Positions 37,901 to 45,896 of a stretch of DNA of 64,000 nucleotides are shown piece after piece. Under the pieces are notes generated by a model that worked only from the letters and a program-made list of their open reading frames with translations, was not told the DNA's origin and made no database searches. The position numbers and the translations under genes are program-made. Every line of letters starts with the position of its first letter. The first letter of the stretch is position 1. The stretch is from the NCBI RefSeq assembly GCF_003367505.1, contig NZ_PXXX01000003.1, positions 42,350 through 106,349 on the forward strand, written 5' to 3'. This DNA comes from Lysinibacillus capsici. Lineage in GTDB: Bacteria; Bacillota; Bacilli; Bacillales_A; Planococcaceae.

Positions 37901-38064
37901 TTAAATACGCAGAAAATACACTTGCATATAAGGAATCACAATATGTAAAAACTTATTTATTAAAAAATTTTAATGAAGAAGTAAAAGTAAAAGAAGCACG
38001 TCCAGCTATGATGTCACTGAGAAATGTAGAAGCAGCTATCGAAATCGAGGTGTTGAAATCATGA
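34954..38064 (+). CDS. drmA: DISARM helicase DrmA
   Basis: The 1036-aa superfamily 2 helicase has Walker A PTGGGKTEAYLG (Lys410), DELH box (Asp631) in IIQDELHLISGPLG, SAT-like IASTATISG, and helicase C motifs SVGVDVDRLGTMIVQGQPK...QATSRVGR. A zinc-binding CPWCGSE...CSNNAC insert lies about residues 527-550. DrmA and DrmB are the core of DISARM, where DrmAB binds and moves on DNA with 5' overhangs. The first 300 residues are a family N-terminal domain. It overlaps drmB by 4 bases (ATGA). Confidence 0.88.
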   Translation: MEKYALLRKDLIHELETYLVGPRDTDEILGTEIRPMQLYLTGKLVPFGSTSDVVNERDNAIDTHVQASEEEINEQLTVKKLFRPSTMGFSFKLQELTTIKIEASWAIYEDNEHKRIPQSETWQIDLTQNKMETLENLNDSKYGKVRFTVTHRNDLFHVNVFLMNSLKRENQYPEQDEVMFQSALKVHIPTKNLAKFTSKADQYNVQNELLYREKEELAIGHGVGVDWETVGNITTIYSTWMPRYELPNVDHYKLENQSFKMKELSEYPVDILKENLSSIPAAYKLWLNQELQIVNELPAYLKAEAQQNVQKVKDIIQRLEEGISLVTESNNSLCYLAFQFANRAMLLQRAQSGVAQTYRSTGERVKPVLDGEWRLFQLIFLLMNIAGASDEQHRDREIVDLIWFPTGGGKTEAYLGVAAYVMAYRRLLAPNQVDKYAGVTVFMRYTLRLLTTQQFQRAAALICAAEMLRKPNANLFGAEPFSIGLWIGQDSSPNRFEDAMEKLEQLREGKEVKSGNPIQLMHCPWCGSELGHEQYQIDKKSQKIYCSNNACTFKHGIPVYTIDEAIYKKLPTLLIGTVDKIAQLPWKQNMHELFGNKNVYHRELGFEYSESTPRGYSRIDRLKPPELIIQDELHLISGPLGSLTGLYEVAIDLLTRHNGKPAKVIASTATISGADEQIRALYGRKMQQFPLAVQKANDNFVSKEIPTTEKPGRYYVGICAPGVSNKIQAIQTYSAYTTITRSEKKFKVDPYHTMLGYFNTVKELAGMVTTFKDEINSRLNMLDPTNKFEHDLVVEELTSRKKAQEIPQLLTQMEKTLNEAGVLDAVLATNMISVGVDVDRLGTMIVQGQPKTTSEYIQATSRVGRKYPGVVFVLLNSMRSRDLSHFERFRAYHHALYRHVETMSVTPFAKGALYKGLTGTYIGYIRQTIMEINAEQSPKKITQLQNKIDTATVEFLERVQQANDASIESEVKELLDWWRDLAFKYAENTLAYKESQYVKTYLLKNFNEEVKVKEARPAMMSLRNVEAAIEIEVLKS

Positions 38065-39791
38065 GTCAGCAAAATGAAACAATCAGACCTTCTCAATTAA
38101 TCTATCAATCAGGTCCAGGAGCAATCGTCGAACTTTTAAATCAAAGTGTCATCGTTAAATCGGCAGATCAATGGCATACGAGAAGAGCGCCACAAGAAAA
38201 AGATGTGCGTATTACATCATTACTAGGGGTAGATCATGTTCGAGTTTTAAATGAAAATCCGGATAAGCAAAGAATAAAAGCAGTAGAATTTCCAAAATGG
38301 AAAATCTGTCCGAAGTGCCATAATATGACAAATTATGATAATGATACGTGTTATTATTGTGCGCGTAAAAATGAACATGATTTACAAGATCTTTATGCAA
38401 GTCGTTTTATATTAGCGTGTGAAAATGGCCATATATCGGATTTTCCATATAATGAATGGGTTCATCGAAATAAAGTTTGTACAGAGCAATCTAAAGATCC
38501 ACGATTAATGTTAAAAACACGTGGGTCAAGTGGTTCTTTGTCAGACTTACATGTTATATGTCTACACTGTAAGCATAGTGAGAGTCTAGGTGGAATTATG
38601 AAGACAGAAGAAAGAGATCTTCATAGCTTATTTGATTGCAAGGGAGATAGACCATGGATTAGTGATAAAGCTAAGCAAAAATGTAACTGTAAAATGAAAA
38701 CAACATTGCGCGGGGCTTCAAATGTTTATTCCCCATCAATTTCGAGCTTTTTACAAGTTCCATTGACCGCTTCCAGTTCAGAATTTGATGTACTCTATCT
38801 TGTAGAAAAAGATAAAGAGAAATTTAATAAAGCGTATATAGGAATGGGTGAAGAGGGTCTTGAGATGGCATGTGGTTTTAAAAGTATTCCCACTTCGTTT
38901 GTACCTACTATTAAACGTTATTTAGATGGTGAAATAACACTTGAAGAAAGTTCGACTTATGAATCGATTAAGAAGCAAGAGTGGAATACATTAACGCAAG
39001 ATGAAATAAACGAAGAACGTTTTTCATCAAAAAAAGTTGATATTGCCCCAATATTAGTACCATATTTTGATGGAGTATTTCGTATAGATACTGTACCAGA
39101 AGTCCAAGTGTTAAAGGAATTTACTCGTTTAGATTATATTGATCGATTTACAGATGAGGAAGTAAAAACACAACCTGTCGTTATTACAAATGAAGCAAAG
39201 TGGTTACCTGCTGTACGGAATTACGGAGAAGGGATTTTCTTTCAATTTAATTTAGAAAAACTCTTGAAATGGGAAGAGAATGAACAAGTAACGAGCGCTA
39301 TTATAAAAGCCTACAATTCGCAGCGTGAAGAATTTAATAAAACACAATTAGATATTTTACCGCGCCAAATATTACTTCATACATTTAGCCATGCATTATT
39401 ACAAGAGTTTGCTGCTCACTGTGGCTATACAACAACTTCACTGAAAGAACGAATTTATGCTAGTGATGATATGTATGGCGTATTTATTTATACTGCTTCA
39501 GGAGATTCAGAAGGAAGCTTAGGTGGACTAATAAACTTGGCACAAAGTGAAAAGTTGTTGCCGATTATTATCCGCGCTTTAGAAAATATGAGCTATTGTT
39601 CATCGGATCCAATTTGCTCAGATGGTGATTTTGAATACCATACAACCGCAAACGGCGCAGCTTGTCACGCATGTACATTTGTATCTGAAACATCGTGTGA
39701 ATGGGGCAATTTACTTTTAGACCGTCGTACATTAGTCAACATTAATCCGAATGAAAACGATGGTTATTTTGATCAATTATTAGAAATGTAA
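38061..39791 (+). CDS. drmB: DISARM protein DrmB (DUF1998)
   Basis: The 576-aa protein has a zinc ribbon near the N-terminus (CPKCHNMTNYDNDTCYYC, about 84-101), more CxxC/CxH pairs (CENGHISDFP; CLHCKHSE; CNCKMK), and the C-terminal DUF1998 domain (LLHTFSHALLQEFA, YTASGDSEGSLGGL, CSSDPICSDG, ACHACTFVSETSCEWGN). DrmB forms a complex with DrmA and helps load on DNA. Translational coupling with drmA is visible. It is followed by an SNF2 gene instead of the usual free-standing drmC. Confidence 0.88.
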   Translation: MSQQNETIRPSQLIYQSGPGAIVELLNQSVIVKSADQWHTRRAPQEKDVRITSLLGVDHVRVLNENPDKQRIKAVEFPKWKICPKCHNMTNYDNDTCYYCARKNEHDLQDLYASRFILACENGHISDFPYNEWVHRNKVCTEQSKDPRLMLKTRGSSGSLSDLHVICLHCKHSESLGGIMKTEERDLHSLFDCKGDRPWISDKAKQKCNCKMKTTLRGASNVYSPSISSFLQVPLTASSSEFDVLYLVEKDKEKFNKAYIGMGEEGLEMACGFKSIPTSFVPTIKRYLDGEITLEESSTYESIKKQEWNTLTQDEINEERFSSKKVDIAPILVPYFDGVFRIDTVPEVQVLKEFTRLDYIDRFTDEEVKTQPVVITNEAKWLPAVRNYGEGIFFQFNLEKLLKWEENEQVTSAIIKAYNSQREEFNKTQLDILPRQILLHTFSHALLQEFAAHCGYTTTSLKERIYASDDMYGVFIYTASGDSEGSLGGLINLAQSEKLLPIIIRALENMSYCSSDPICSDGDFEYHTTANGAACHACTFVSETSCEWGNLLLDRRTLVNINPNENDGYFDQLLEM

Positions 39792-39809
39792 CGTAAGGGG
39801 TGTTTGAGG

Positions 39810-42800
39810 ATGGAAGTAGAACTAGTGGATAATAAAGGGGAGAACACCCTCGTTAATGTGATGAAAGATGAAATAAAAAAAGGCTCAAAAATTGCAGTTG
39901 CTTCTGCCAAATTTAGTATGAACGTCTTTCAAGCACTAAAAAAATCGTTAGCTAAAGGGGATTCTTTTCGCTTTCTCTATACAGAGCCAACATTTTACGA
40001 GCAGGAAATAGATGATAATCATCAGTTCAAGTTGGTTGAAAGAAAAGGCCAGCAACTCCAGTTAGAAGGAAATCAGTTTGAAATTCCGTTACGTAATCAA
40101 ATGCAATCAAAACAAATTGCGAGAGAATTATCGGAATGGATCCGTCAACACGCGCAGTTTAAAACAATTTTAGGAGAAGTTTCTTATCCTAAGCAAATTA
40201 TGATCCAAGGTAAATCCGATGAAGATATTTTTATTCAATCAGAAATTGAATTTACAGCAGACGGATTAGGTGTTACGCCTTCGAACCGTCAAGCAAGCTA
40301 TACGGTCATGAAAGAAACGATAGGTGTGACCCAAAACATGCTCGCAGAATTTGATCGTCTTTGGCAGGATGAAACAAAATCGAAAGAAATTACAAAAGAA
40401 GTGTTACAGCAATTAGATGTCTTTCAAAAGGAAAATTCACCAGAATGGCTTTACTTCGTCACACTTTATAATATTTTCTCTGAAAATTTAGAAGGCATGT
40501 CAGAGGACAATATTATTAAGGAAGGGACGAATTTTAAAGATTCTGTTATTTGGAACAAGCTTTACCCATTCCAACGTGATGGTGTAATCGGCATGATTGA
40601 TAAAATGGAAAAATATAATGGCTGTATTTTAGCGGATAGTGTCGGTCTAGGAAAAACTTTTTCTGCGTTAGCCGTTATCAAATACTATGAACTACGAAAT
40701 GACCGCGTACTTGTTTTATGTCCAAAGAAGTTGCGAGATAATTGGGCAGTTTACACACAGAACGATAAACGAAACGTGCTAAGTGATGATCGCTTTAACT
40801 ATGACATTTTGAATCATACGGATTTAAGTCGTGAAAGTGGAACATCAGGAGAAATCCGTCTAGATACGATTAACTGGTCAAATTATGATTTAGTTGTAAT
40901 CGATGAATCCCATAACTTCCGTAATAATAATGCGCGGAAAGGGCGATTGACGCGTTATCAAAAGCTAATGCAGGAGATCATTAAAAAAGGTGTAAAAACG
41001 AAGGTGCTGTTACTATCTGCTACACCTGTAAACAATAAAATGAATGATATTAAAAATCAAATTGCTTTCATTACGGAGGATCAAGATACAGCATTAAAGG
41101 CACAAGGTATTGAAAGTATCGAGCAAACATTACGTTCTGCACAAGCTGCGTTTAACCGGTGGACGGCATTACCAGCAACAAAGCGAACAACAGAAGAATT
41201 TTTAAATATGGTAGAGCAAGATTACTTTCAGTTGTTAGATTTATTAACGATTGCACGTAGCCGTAAGCATATTGAAAAATACTATAATGTACAAGATATC
41301 GGTAGTTTCCCTACCCGTTTAAAGCCAATTTCTATTAAGGCTGATGTGGACACAGAGCAAAAATTCATTAATATGGCTGAGGTTAATGAGCGTTTAGAGT
41401 CACTAAGCTTCAGCATTTATCAGCCGATGAAATATGTTTTACCTCATAAACGAAAGCATTATGAAGAGTTGTATGATACGAAAGTAAAGGATGGCCAAAC
41501 GACTTTTAAACAAACGGACCGTGAGTTTGCGGTAGCAGCATTAATGAAGGTGAACTTGTTTAAGCGTTTAGAAAGTTCTATCCATTCATTTAGATTGACG
41601 CTCGAAAAATTAGTGGTACGTATTGAAGGCACACTCCAAACATTACAGCTTCAAAATCAGCAATTCTATTCGGAACAGTATGAGGACACAGCAGAGCTTG
41701 ACGACGAGCAACTTGAAGCGATAACAGTCGGCAGTGACAAAGTACAAATCCAGTTAAATGATATTGATGCGCTAAAATGGGCAGGCGATTTGAGGGCCGA
41801 TCTAGCAACATTGCAAGAGCTTTTACAGCAAGCAACGCAAATTTCTACAGACAGAGATGCCAAATTAGAACATTTAGTCAATTTAATTCAACAAAAAATA
41901 GAACAGCCAATTAATGAGGGCAATAAAAAGGTAATTATTTTTTCAGCCTTTGCTGATACGGTTAAATATTTGCACGATAATTTGGCAGAACGACTATTAA
42001 AAAAACAGCTTCATTCTGCATTAGTTGTCGGTAGTGGGGCTAATAAATGTACATTAAAAGGTGTGCGTGTAAAAGATATTAACGACATACTAATCAACTT
42101 TTCACCGAAATCAAAAGAACGTCATAAGGTGGACAGTAAACGTACAGAAGAAATTGATATACTTTTTGCGACTGACTGTATATCAGAAGGTCAAAACTTG
42201 CAGGACTGCGATTATTTGATTAACTATGATATACATTGGAATCCCGTACGTGTCATCCAACGCTTTGGACGAATTGATCGAATTGGTTCAACGAATACAC
42301 AAATCCAACTCGTCAACTTCTGGCCGAACATGGAATTAGATGAATACATCAATTTAGAAGAGCGTGTAAAAGGACGTATGAAAATCTTAAATACATCGGC
42401 TTCAGGGGAAGAAGATATTTTAGATACGTCATCAAAAGAAATGAATGACTTAGAATATCGTCGAAACCAATTAAAAGCGCTGCAAAACGATGTGTTAAAC
42501 TTAGAAGATGTTTCAGGAGCCATTTCCATCACCGATTTAACATACACCGATTTCAAAAGCGATTTAAGCACCGCACTAAAGTCGTATAAAAAAGAACTTG
42601 CCGTTGCTCCAAAAGGTTTGTATGCGGTAGTAAGTAATGACACTATGCCAGAAGCTAAACCAGGTGTTATTTTCTGCTTTAAACAGTATAAAGAGGTAGC
42701 AGTTGAAAGTAATAGCCTAGCTCCATATATTTTATTATATGTTACAGATACGGGCGAAGCATTTATTCATTACACCCATGCGAAGAAAGTTTTAGACGCC

Positions 42801-43070
42801 TATCGTAAATTAACGCTTGGTAAGCAGCAACCAGATACAGCCGTAGTTCAATTGTTTAATGAGGAAACAACTGATGCAACGAATATGGAGCAGTATCAGG
42901 ATTTACTGAAGCAAGCAATCGATATAATTAAAGATAAGCAAGAAGAGGTTGGCTTTGAAAGCTTGTTTAGTTTTGGCGCCAATACATTACAAGCACAACT
43001 GGAACTGGACTTAGGTGACGATGAAATTGAACTCATTTCATTTTTAGTTGTAAAGGATGAAGCGGTATGA
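39810..43070 (+). CDS. SNF2-family helicase with degenerate PLD-like N-terminus
   Basis: The 1086-aa protein starts at ATG 39810, 9 bases after AAGGGG (TTG 39804 is too close). Residues 1-170 resemble a phospholipase-D fold (KIAVASAKFSMNVFQALKKSL; SEIEFTADGLG) but no HxK...D motif is present. The helicase has ILADSVGLGKT (Lys282), VVIDESHNFRN (DESH, Asp365), LLSATPVNN, and C-terminal FATDCISEGQNLQDCD with QRFGRIDRIGS. Helicases of this type occur next to DUF4391 and type III Mod/Res genes. In DISARM the PLD protein is DrmC and SNF2 is DrmD; here they appear as one chain. Role as DNA translocase is inferred. Confidence 0.8.
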   Translation: MEVELVDNKGENTLVNVMKDEIKKGSKIAVASAKFSMNVFQALKKSLAKGDSFRFLYTEPTFYEQEIDDNHQFKLVERKGQQLQLEGNQFEIPLRNQMQSKQIARELSEWIRQHAQFKTILGEVSYPKQIMIQGKSDEDIFIQSEIEFTADGLGVTPSNRQASYTVMKETIGVTQNMLAEFDRLWQDETKSKEITKEVLQQLDVFQKENSPEWLYFVTLYNIFSENLEGMSEDNIIKEGTNFKDSVIWNKLYPFQRDGVIGMIDKMEKYNGCILADSVGLGKTFSALAVIKYYELRNDRVLVLCPKKLRDNWAVYTQNDKRNVLSDDRFNYDILNHTDLSRESGTSGEIRLDTINWSNYDLVVIDESHNFRNNNARKGRLTRYQKLMQEIIKKGVKTKVLLLSATPVNNKMNDIKNQIAFITEDQDTALKAQGIESIEQTLRSAQAAFNRWTALPATKRTTEEFLNMVEQDYFQLLDLLTIARSRKHIEKYYNVQDIGSFPTRLKPISIKADVDTEQKFINMAEVNERLESLSFSIYQPMKYVLPHKRKHYEELYDTKVKDGQTTFKQTDREFAVAALMKVNLFKRLESSIHSFRLTLEKLVVRIEGTLQTLQLQNQQFYSEQYEDTAELDDEQLEAITVGSDKVQIQLNDIDALKWAGDLRADLATLQELLQQATQISTDRDAKLEHLVNLIQQKIEQPINEGNKKVIIFSAFADTVKYLHDNLAERLLKKQLHSALVVGSGANKCTLKGVRVKDINDILINFSPKSKERHKVDSKRTEEIDILFATDCISEGQNLQDCDYLINYDIHWNPVRVIQRFGRIDRIGSTNTQIQLVNFWPNMELDEYINLEERVKGRMKILNTSASGEEDILDTSSKEMNDLEYRRNQLKALQNDVLNLEDVSGAISITDLTYTDFKSDLSTALKSYKKELAVAPKGLYAVVSNDTMPEAKPGVIFCFKQYKEVAVESNSLAPYILLYVTDTGEAFIHYTHAKKVLDAYRKLTLGKQQPDTAVVQLFNEETTDATNMEQYQDLLKQAIDIIKDKQEEVGFESLFSFGANTLQAQLELDLGDDEIELISFLVVKDEAV

Positions 43071-43789
43071 ATGAAGTGCAATTATTAAAAGCAACCCACT
43101 TTCCGAAAGCAACGCAAATCATGAAAACGTTGCCGTATAATCAATTGGAAAATAAGCTAACATCCGCGCAGAAAAAAACCATTTCTGAGTATGTTGTATC
43201 AAGGGGAATCCGTATTTTAGCGACAATTCAGACGAGCAATACAAATATTCCTGTATTTGAAAGTGAAACAGAGCGTTATGATTCCATCGTTTTTTTAGCG
43301 ATAAATGTCAAGGATTTAAAAAAATCAGCTTTAATTTATAAAGTGTTTATGAGCATTATGCCAAATCCACTTGTCATATTATTTTGGGACGAATTGAAAA
43401 CAAGGTGGGTCTTTTCAACACATGAAAAGAAGAAGGATGGTTTCTTAGCGAGTAAATCATTATATGAAATCCAAGAAGGGGTTTCTTTAGTAGCGGTTGA
43501 AAAGGGCTTGCGTTTTGATATTTTTGATAAAACAAATTTAAAAACGTTGTATGAGTCATGGGTTGAACGTATACTTCAGCTGGAGCTGCAAGCACGCTAT
43601 AACGTTTACACAACCGTGTCATTAAAAGATAATTTGTTAGAAAAGCTTGTTGCAATGGATGAACAAATAAACGACTATGTAAAACAAGCGAAAAAGGAAT
43701 CACAGCTGAATAAGCGTGTGGAGTTGCAGCAGGCGGTGAATAAGATAAAAGAACAAAAGGCCAAGCTACTAGAAGAAATAATAGAATAA
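43067..43789 (+). CDS. DUF4391 protein
   Basis: The 240-aa protein overlaps the helicase gene by 4 bases. It matches my recollection of DUF4391 in pattern: YDSIVFLAINVKDLKKSALIYKVFM in the middle, SLYEIQEGVSLVAVEKGLRFDIFD, LYESWVERILQLELQARY, and a C-terminal coiled coil (about 190-240, KKESQLNKRVELQQAVNKIKEQKAKLLEEI). The function is unknown; the family is found between SNF2 helicases and type III methylases, suggesting a structural partner. Medium confidence in the family name, high confidence that it is a real gene. Confidence 0.72.
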   Translation: MNEVQLLKATHFPKATQIMKTLPYNQLENKLTSAQKKTISEYVVSRGIRILATIQTSNTNIPVFESETERYDSIVFLAINVKDLKKSALIYKVFMSIMPNPLVILFWDELKTRWVFSTHEKKKDGFLASKSLYEIQEGVSLVAVEKGLRFDIFDKTNLKTLYESWVERILQLELQARYNVYTTVSLKDNLLEKLVAMDEQINDYVKQAKKESQLNKRVELQQAVNKIKEQKAKLLEEIIE

Positions 43790-43800
43790 AGAAAAGCCCA

Positions 43801-43980
43801 ATGTCTGCTACGCAAACAATGGACTTTTTAACGCAATATTCACCAAGATCTGCTACACAAATTATGAGTGAATATAGTAATTTACATTTATGGTTCCATT
43901 ATAGTACCATAATATTCAAAAAATCTATTGGAGCTAAGAGATTTTGCAGGACTAATAAAATTTATAAGGGGCAAAAGTAA
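43801..43980 (+). CDS. Possible 59-aa ORF coupled to the methylase gene
   Basis: ATG 43801 opens a 59-codon frame whose stop shares a base with the mod start (TAATG). The N-terminal third carries an internal repeat, SATQTM and SATQIM, from DNA repeats at 43804-43821 and 43849-43866. There is no good ribosome site, and the first part can also fold as a hairpin ending in TTTTT (43791-43829), so it may instead be an internal terminator with leader. Low confidence as a gene. Confidence 0.3.
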   Translation: MSATQTMDFLTQYSPRSATQIMSEYSNLHLWFHYSTIIFKKSIGAKRFCRTNKIYKGQK

Positions 43981-45884
43981 TGGTGAATAAAATGAATGGT
44001 GAATCGATCGATTTGACAGTACGGAACATCGAACAATTAAAAGAACTATTTCCAGAAATCTTAACAGATGGTGGGAAAGTCGATTTTGATATGCTAAAGA
44101 CGCTATTAGGTGAAGTGATAGATACAGAAAATGAACGCTATCAGTTCACATGGCATGGTAAGAAAAAGATGATTGCAGGTGCGCAAAAGCCTTCAAAGGG
44201 TACATTACGTCCAGTACCAGAAAAGAGTAAAAACTTTGATACAACAGAAAATCTTTATATTGAGGGCGATAACTTAGAAGTATTGAAGCTATTGCAAAAA
44301 TCATATAACGGCAAAATAAAAATGATTTACATTGATCCACCTTACAATACAGGTAAGGATTTTGTATATAAGGATAATTTTAAAGACGGAGTACAAAATT
44401 ATTTAGAGCAAACTGGACAAGTAGATGCTGAAGGAAATGTGCTTTCAACGAATACAGAAAGCAATGGGCGATTCCATACTGATTGGTTGAATATGATTTA
44501 TTCTAGAATTAAATTAGCTAGGAATTTATTAAGTAATGATGGCGCTATATTTATTAGTATTGATGATAATGAGATTACCAATTTGATGAAAATTTGCGAT
44601 GAAATATTTGGGGAGAATAATTTTTTAGCAAATATTGTTTGGCAAAAAAAATATGCTGCGACCAATGATGCTAAAGGATTTTCTACTACACATGATTATA
44701 TTTTAGTGTATCAAAAGTCAAATGATTTTAATAGGAATTTACTACCGCGAACTGAAGAACAGAATAAGCCGTATAAGAATAACGATAATGATGGAAAAGG
44801 TTTATGGAGAAGTGATAACTTGTTGGTGAAATCATTTTCTAAATCAGGTGTATATCCTATAGTGAATCCCAATACAGGTGTTGAATATTTACCACCAGAA
44901 GGAAGCTGCTGGAGAGCAAGTAAAGAAACAATGGAAATTTGGTTAAATGAAAATAGAATTTATTTTGGAAAAGACGGGAAGGGAGCGCCTCAATTAAAAC
45001 GTTATTTAAATGAAGTACAACAAGGTAGGGTTCCGATAACTTGGTGGAATTTTGAAGAAGTAGGGCATAATGATGAAGCAAATAAAGAAGTAACAGCATT
45101 ATTTAACAAAAAGACACCTTTTGATACACCTAAACCAACTAGGCTTATTAAAAGAATTTTACAAATCGCAAGTTACAAGGATTCTATTATTTTAGACTTT
45201 TTCTCCGGCTCGGCAACGACTGCTCATGCAACGATGCAATTAAATGCTGAAGATGGTGGGAATCGTAAGTTCATTATGGTACAGTTACCCGAACAATTAG
45301 ATGAAAACACGGAAGCATATAAAGATAGCTACCGTACAATTTGCGATATCGGAGAAGAACGTATTCGCCTATCTGGAGAGAAAATTAAAGCTGATTTAAA
45401 AGAGAAGCAACAACAGGCAGGTATGTTGGATGGAGATGTAGTTGATCCAGAGTCATTAGATATTGGCTTCAAAGTATTAAAGCTAGACACGTCTAATATT
45501 CGCGAATGGAATTTAGATTTTGCTGATTTAGAGGACAAACTTGATTTATATGAAACACCATTTATTGATGGTCGTTCAGAGTTAGATATTGTGTATGAAA
45601 TTATACTAAAACAGGGCCTTGAGCTGACTTATCCAATAGACACGTTTGAAGTGAATAGCCAAACGGTTTATGATATTGCGTTCGGCAGCTTATTTGTATG
45701 TTTATCGCAAAAAATCAATGCAGATATCGCGAAGGCGATTATTGAACGTCGTAATGAACAAGGTACAGAGACAAGTAGTGTTATTTTCAGTGACGCGGGC
45801 TTTGAAAATGATTCGAATAAATTGAATTGTATAGAAATCTTAAAAGATGCAGGTTATCCAGAAGATAACTTGTTGACACTTTAG
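43980..45884 (+). CDS. mod: Type III-style DNA N6-adenine methyltransferase (Mod)
   Basis: The 634-aa beta-class methyltransferase has catalytic motif IV DPPYNTG (Asp119) before the AdoMet-binding motif I DFFSGSATTAHA (Asp406-Ala415), the order typical of Mod proteins. The region between (about 200-390) is likely the target-recognition domain. ATG 43980 is 8 bases from AAGGGG. In type III systems Mod sets the recognition site and protects the host by methylating one strand; it works in complex with Res, encoded next. In DISARM a methylase has the same protective role. Confidence 0.9.
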   Translation: MVNKMNGESIDLTVRNIEQLKELFPEILTDGGKVDFDMLKTLLGEVIDTENERYQFTWHGKKKMIAGAQKPSKGTLRPVPEKSKNFDTTENLYIEGDNLEVLKLLQKSYNGKIKMIYIDPPYNTGKDFVYKDNFKDGVQNYLEQTGQVDAEGNVLSTNTESNGRFHTDWLNMIYSRIKLARNLLSNDGAIFISIDDNEITNLMKICDEIFGENNFLANIVWQKKYAATNDAKGFSTTHDYILVYQKSNDFNRNLLPRTEEQNKPYKNNDNDGKGLWRSDNLLVKSFSKSGVYPIVNPNTGVEYLPPEGSCWRASKETMEIWLNENRIYFGKDGKGAPQLKRYLNEVQQGRVPITWWNFEEVGHNDEANKEVTALFNKKTPFDTPKPTRLIKRILQIASYKDSIILDFFSGSATTAHATMQLNAEDGGNRKFIMVQLPEQLDENTEAYKDSYRTICDIGEERIRLSGEKIKADLKEKQQQAGMLDGDVVDPESLDIGFKVLKLDTSNIREWNLDFADLEDKLDLYETPFIDGRSELDIVYEIILKQGLELTYPIDTFEVNSQTVYDIAFGSLFVCLSQKINADIAKAIIERRNEQGTETSSVIFSDAGFENDSNKLNCIEILKDAGYPEDNLLTL

Positions 45885-45896
45885 AGGTGATACAAT

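Noticed and set aside
39810..40320. Active PLD nuclease in the SNF2 fusion
   Set aside because: No HxK...D motif is present in the N-terminal domain.
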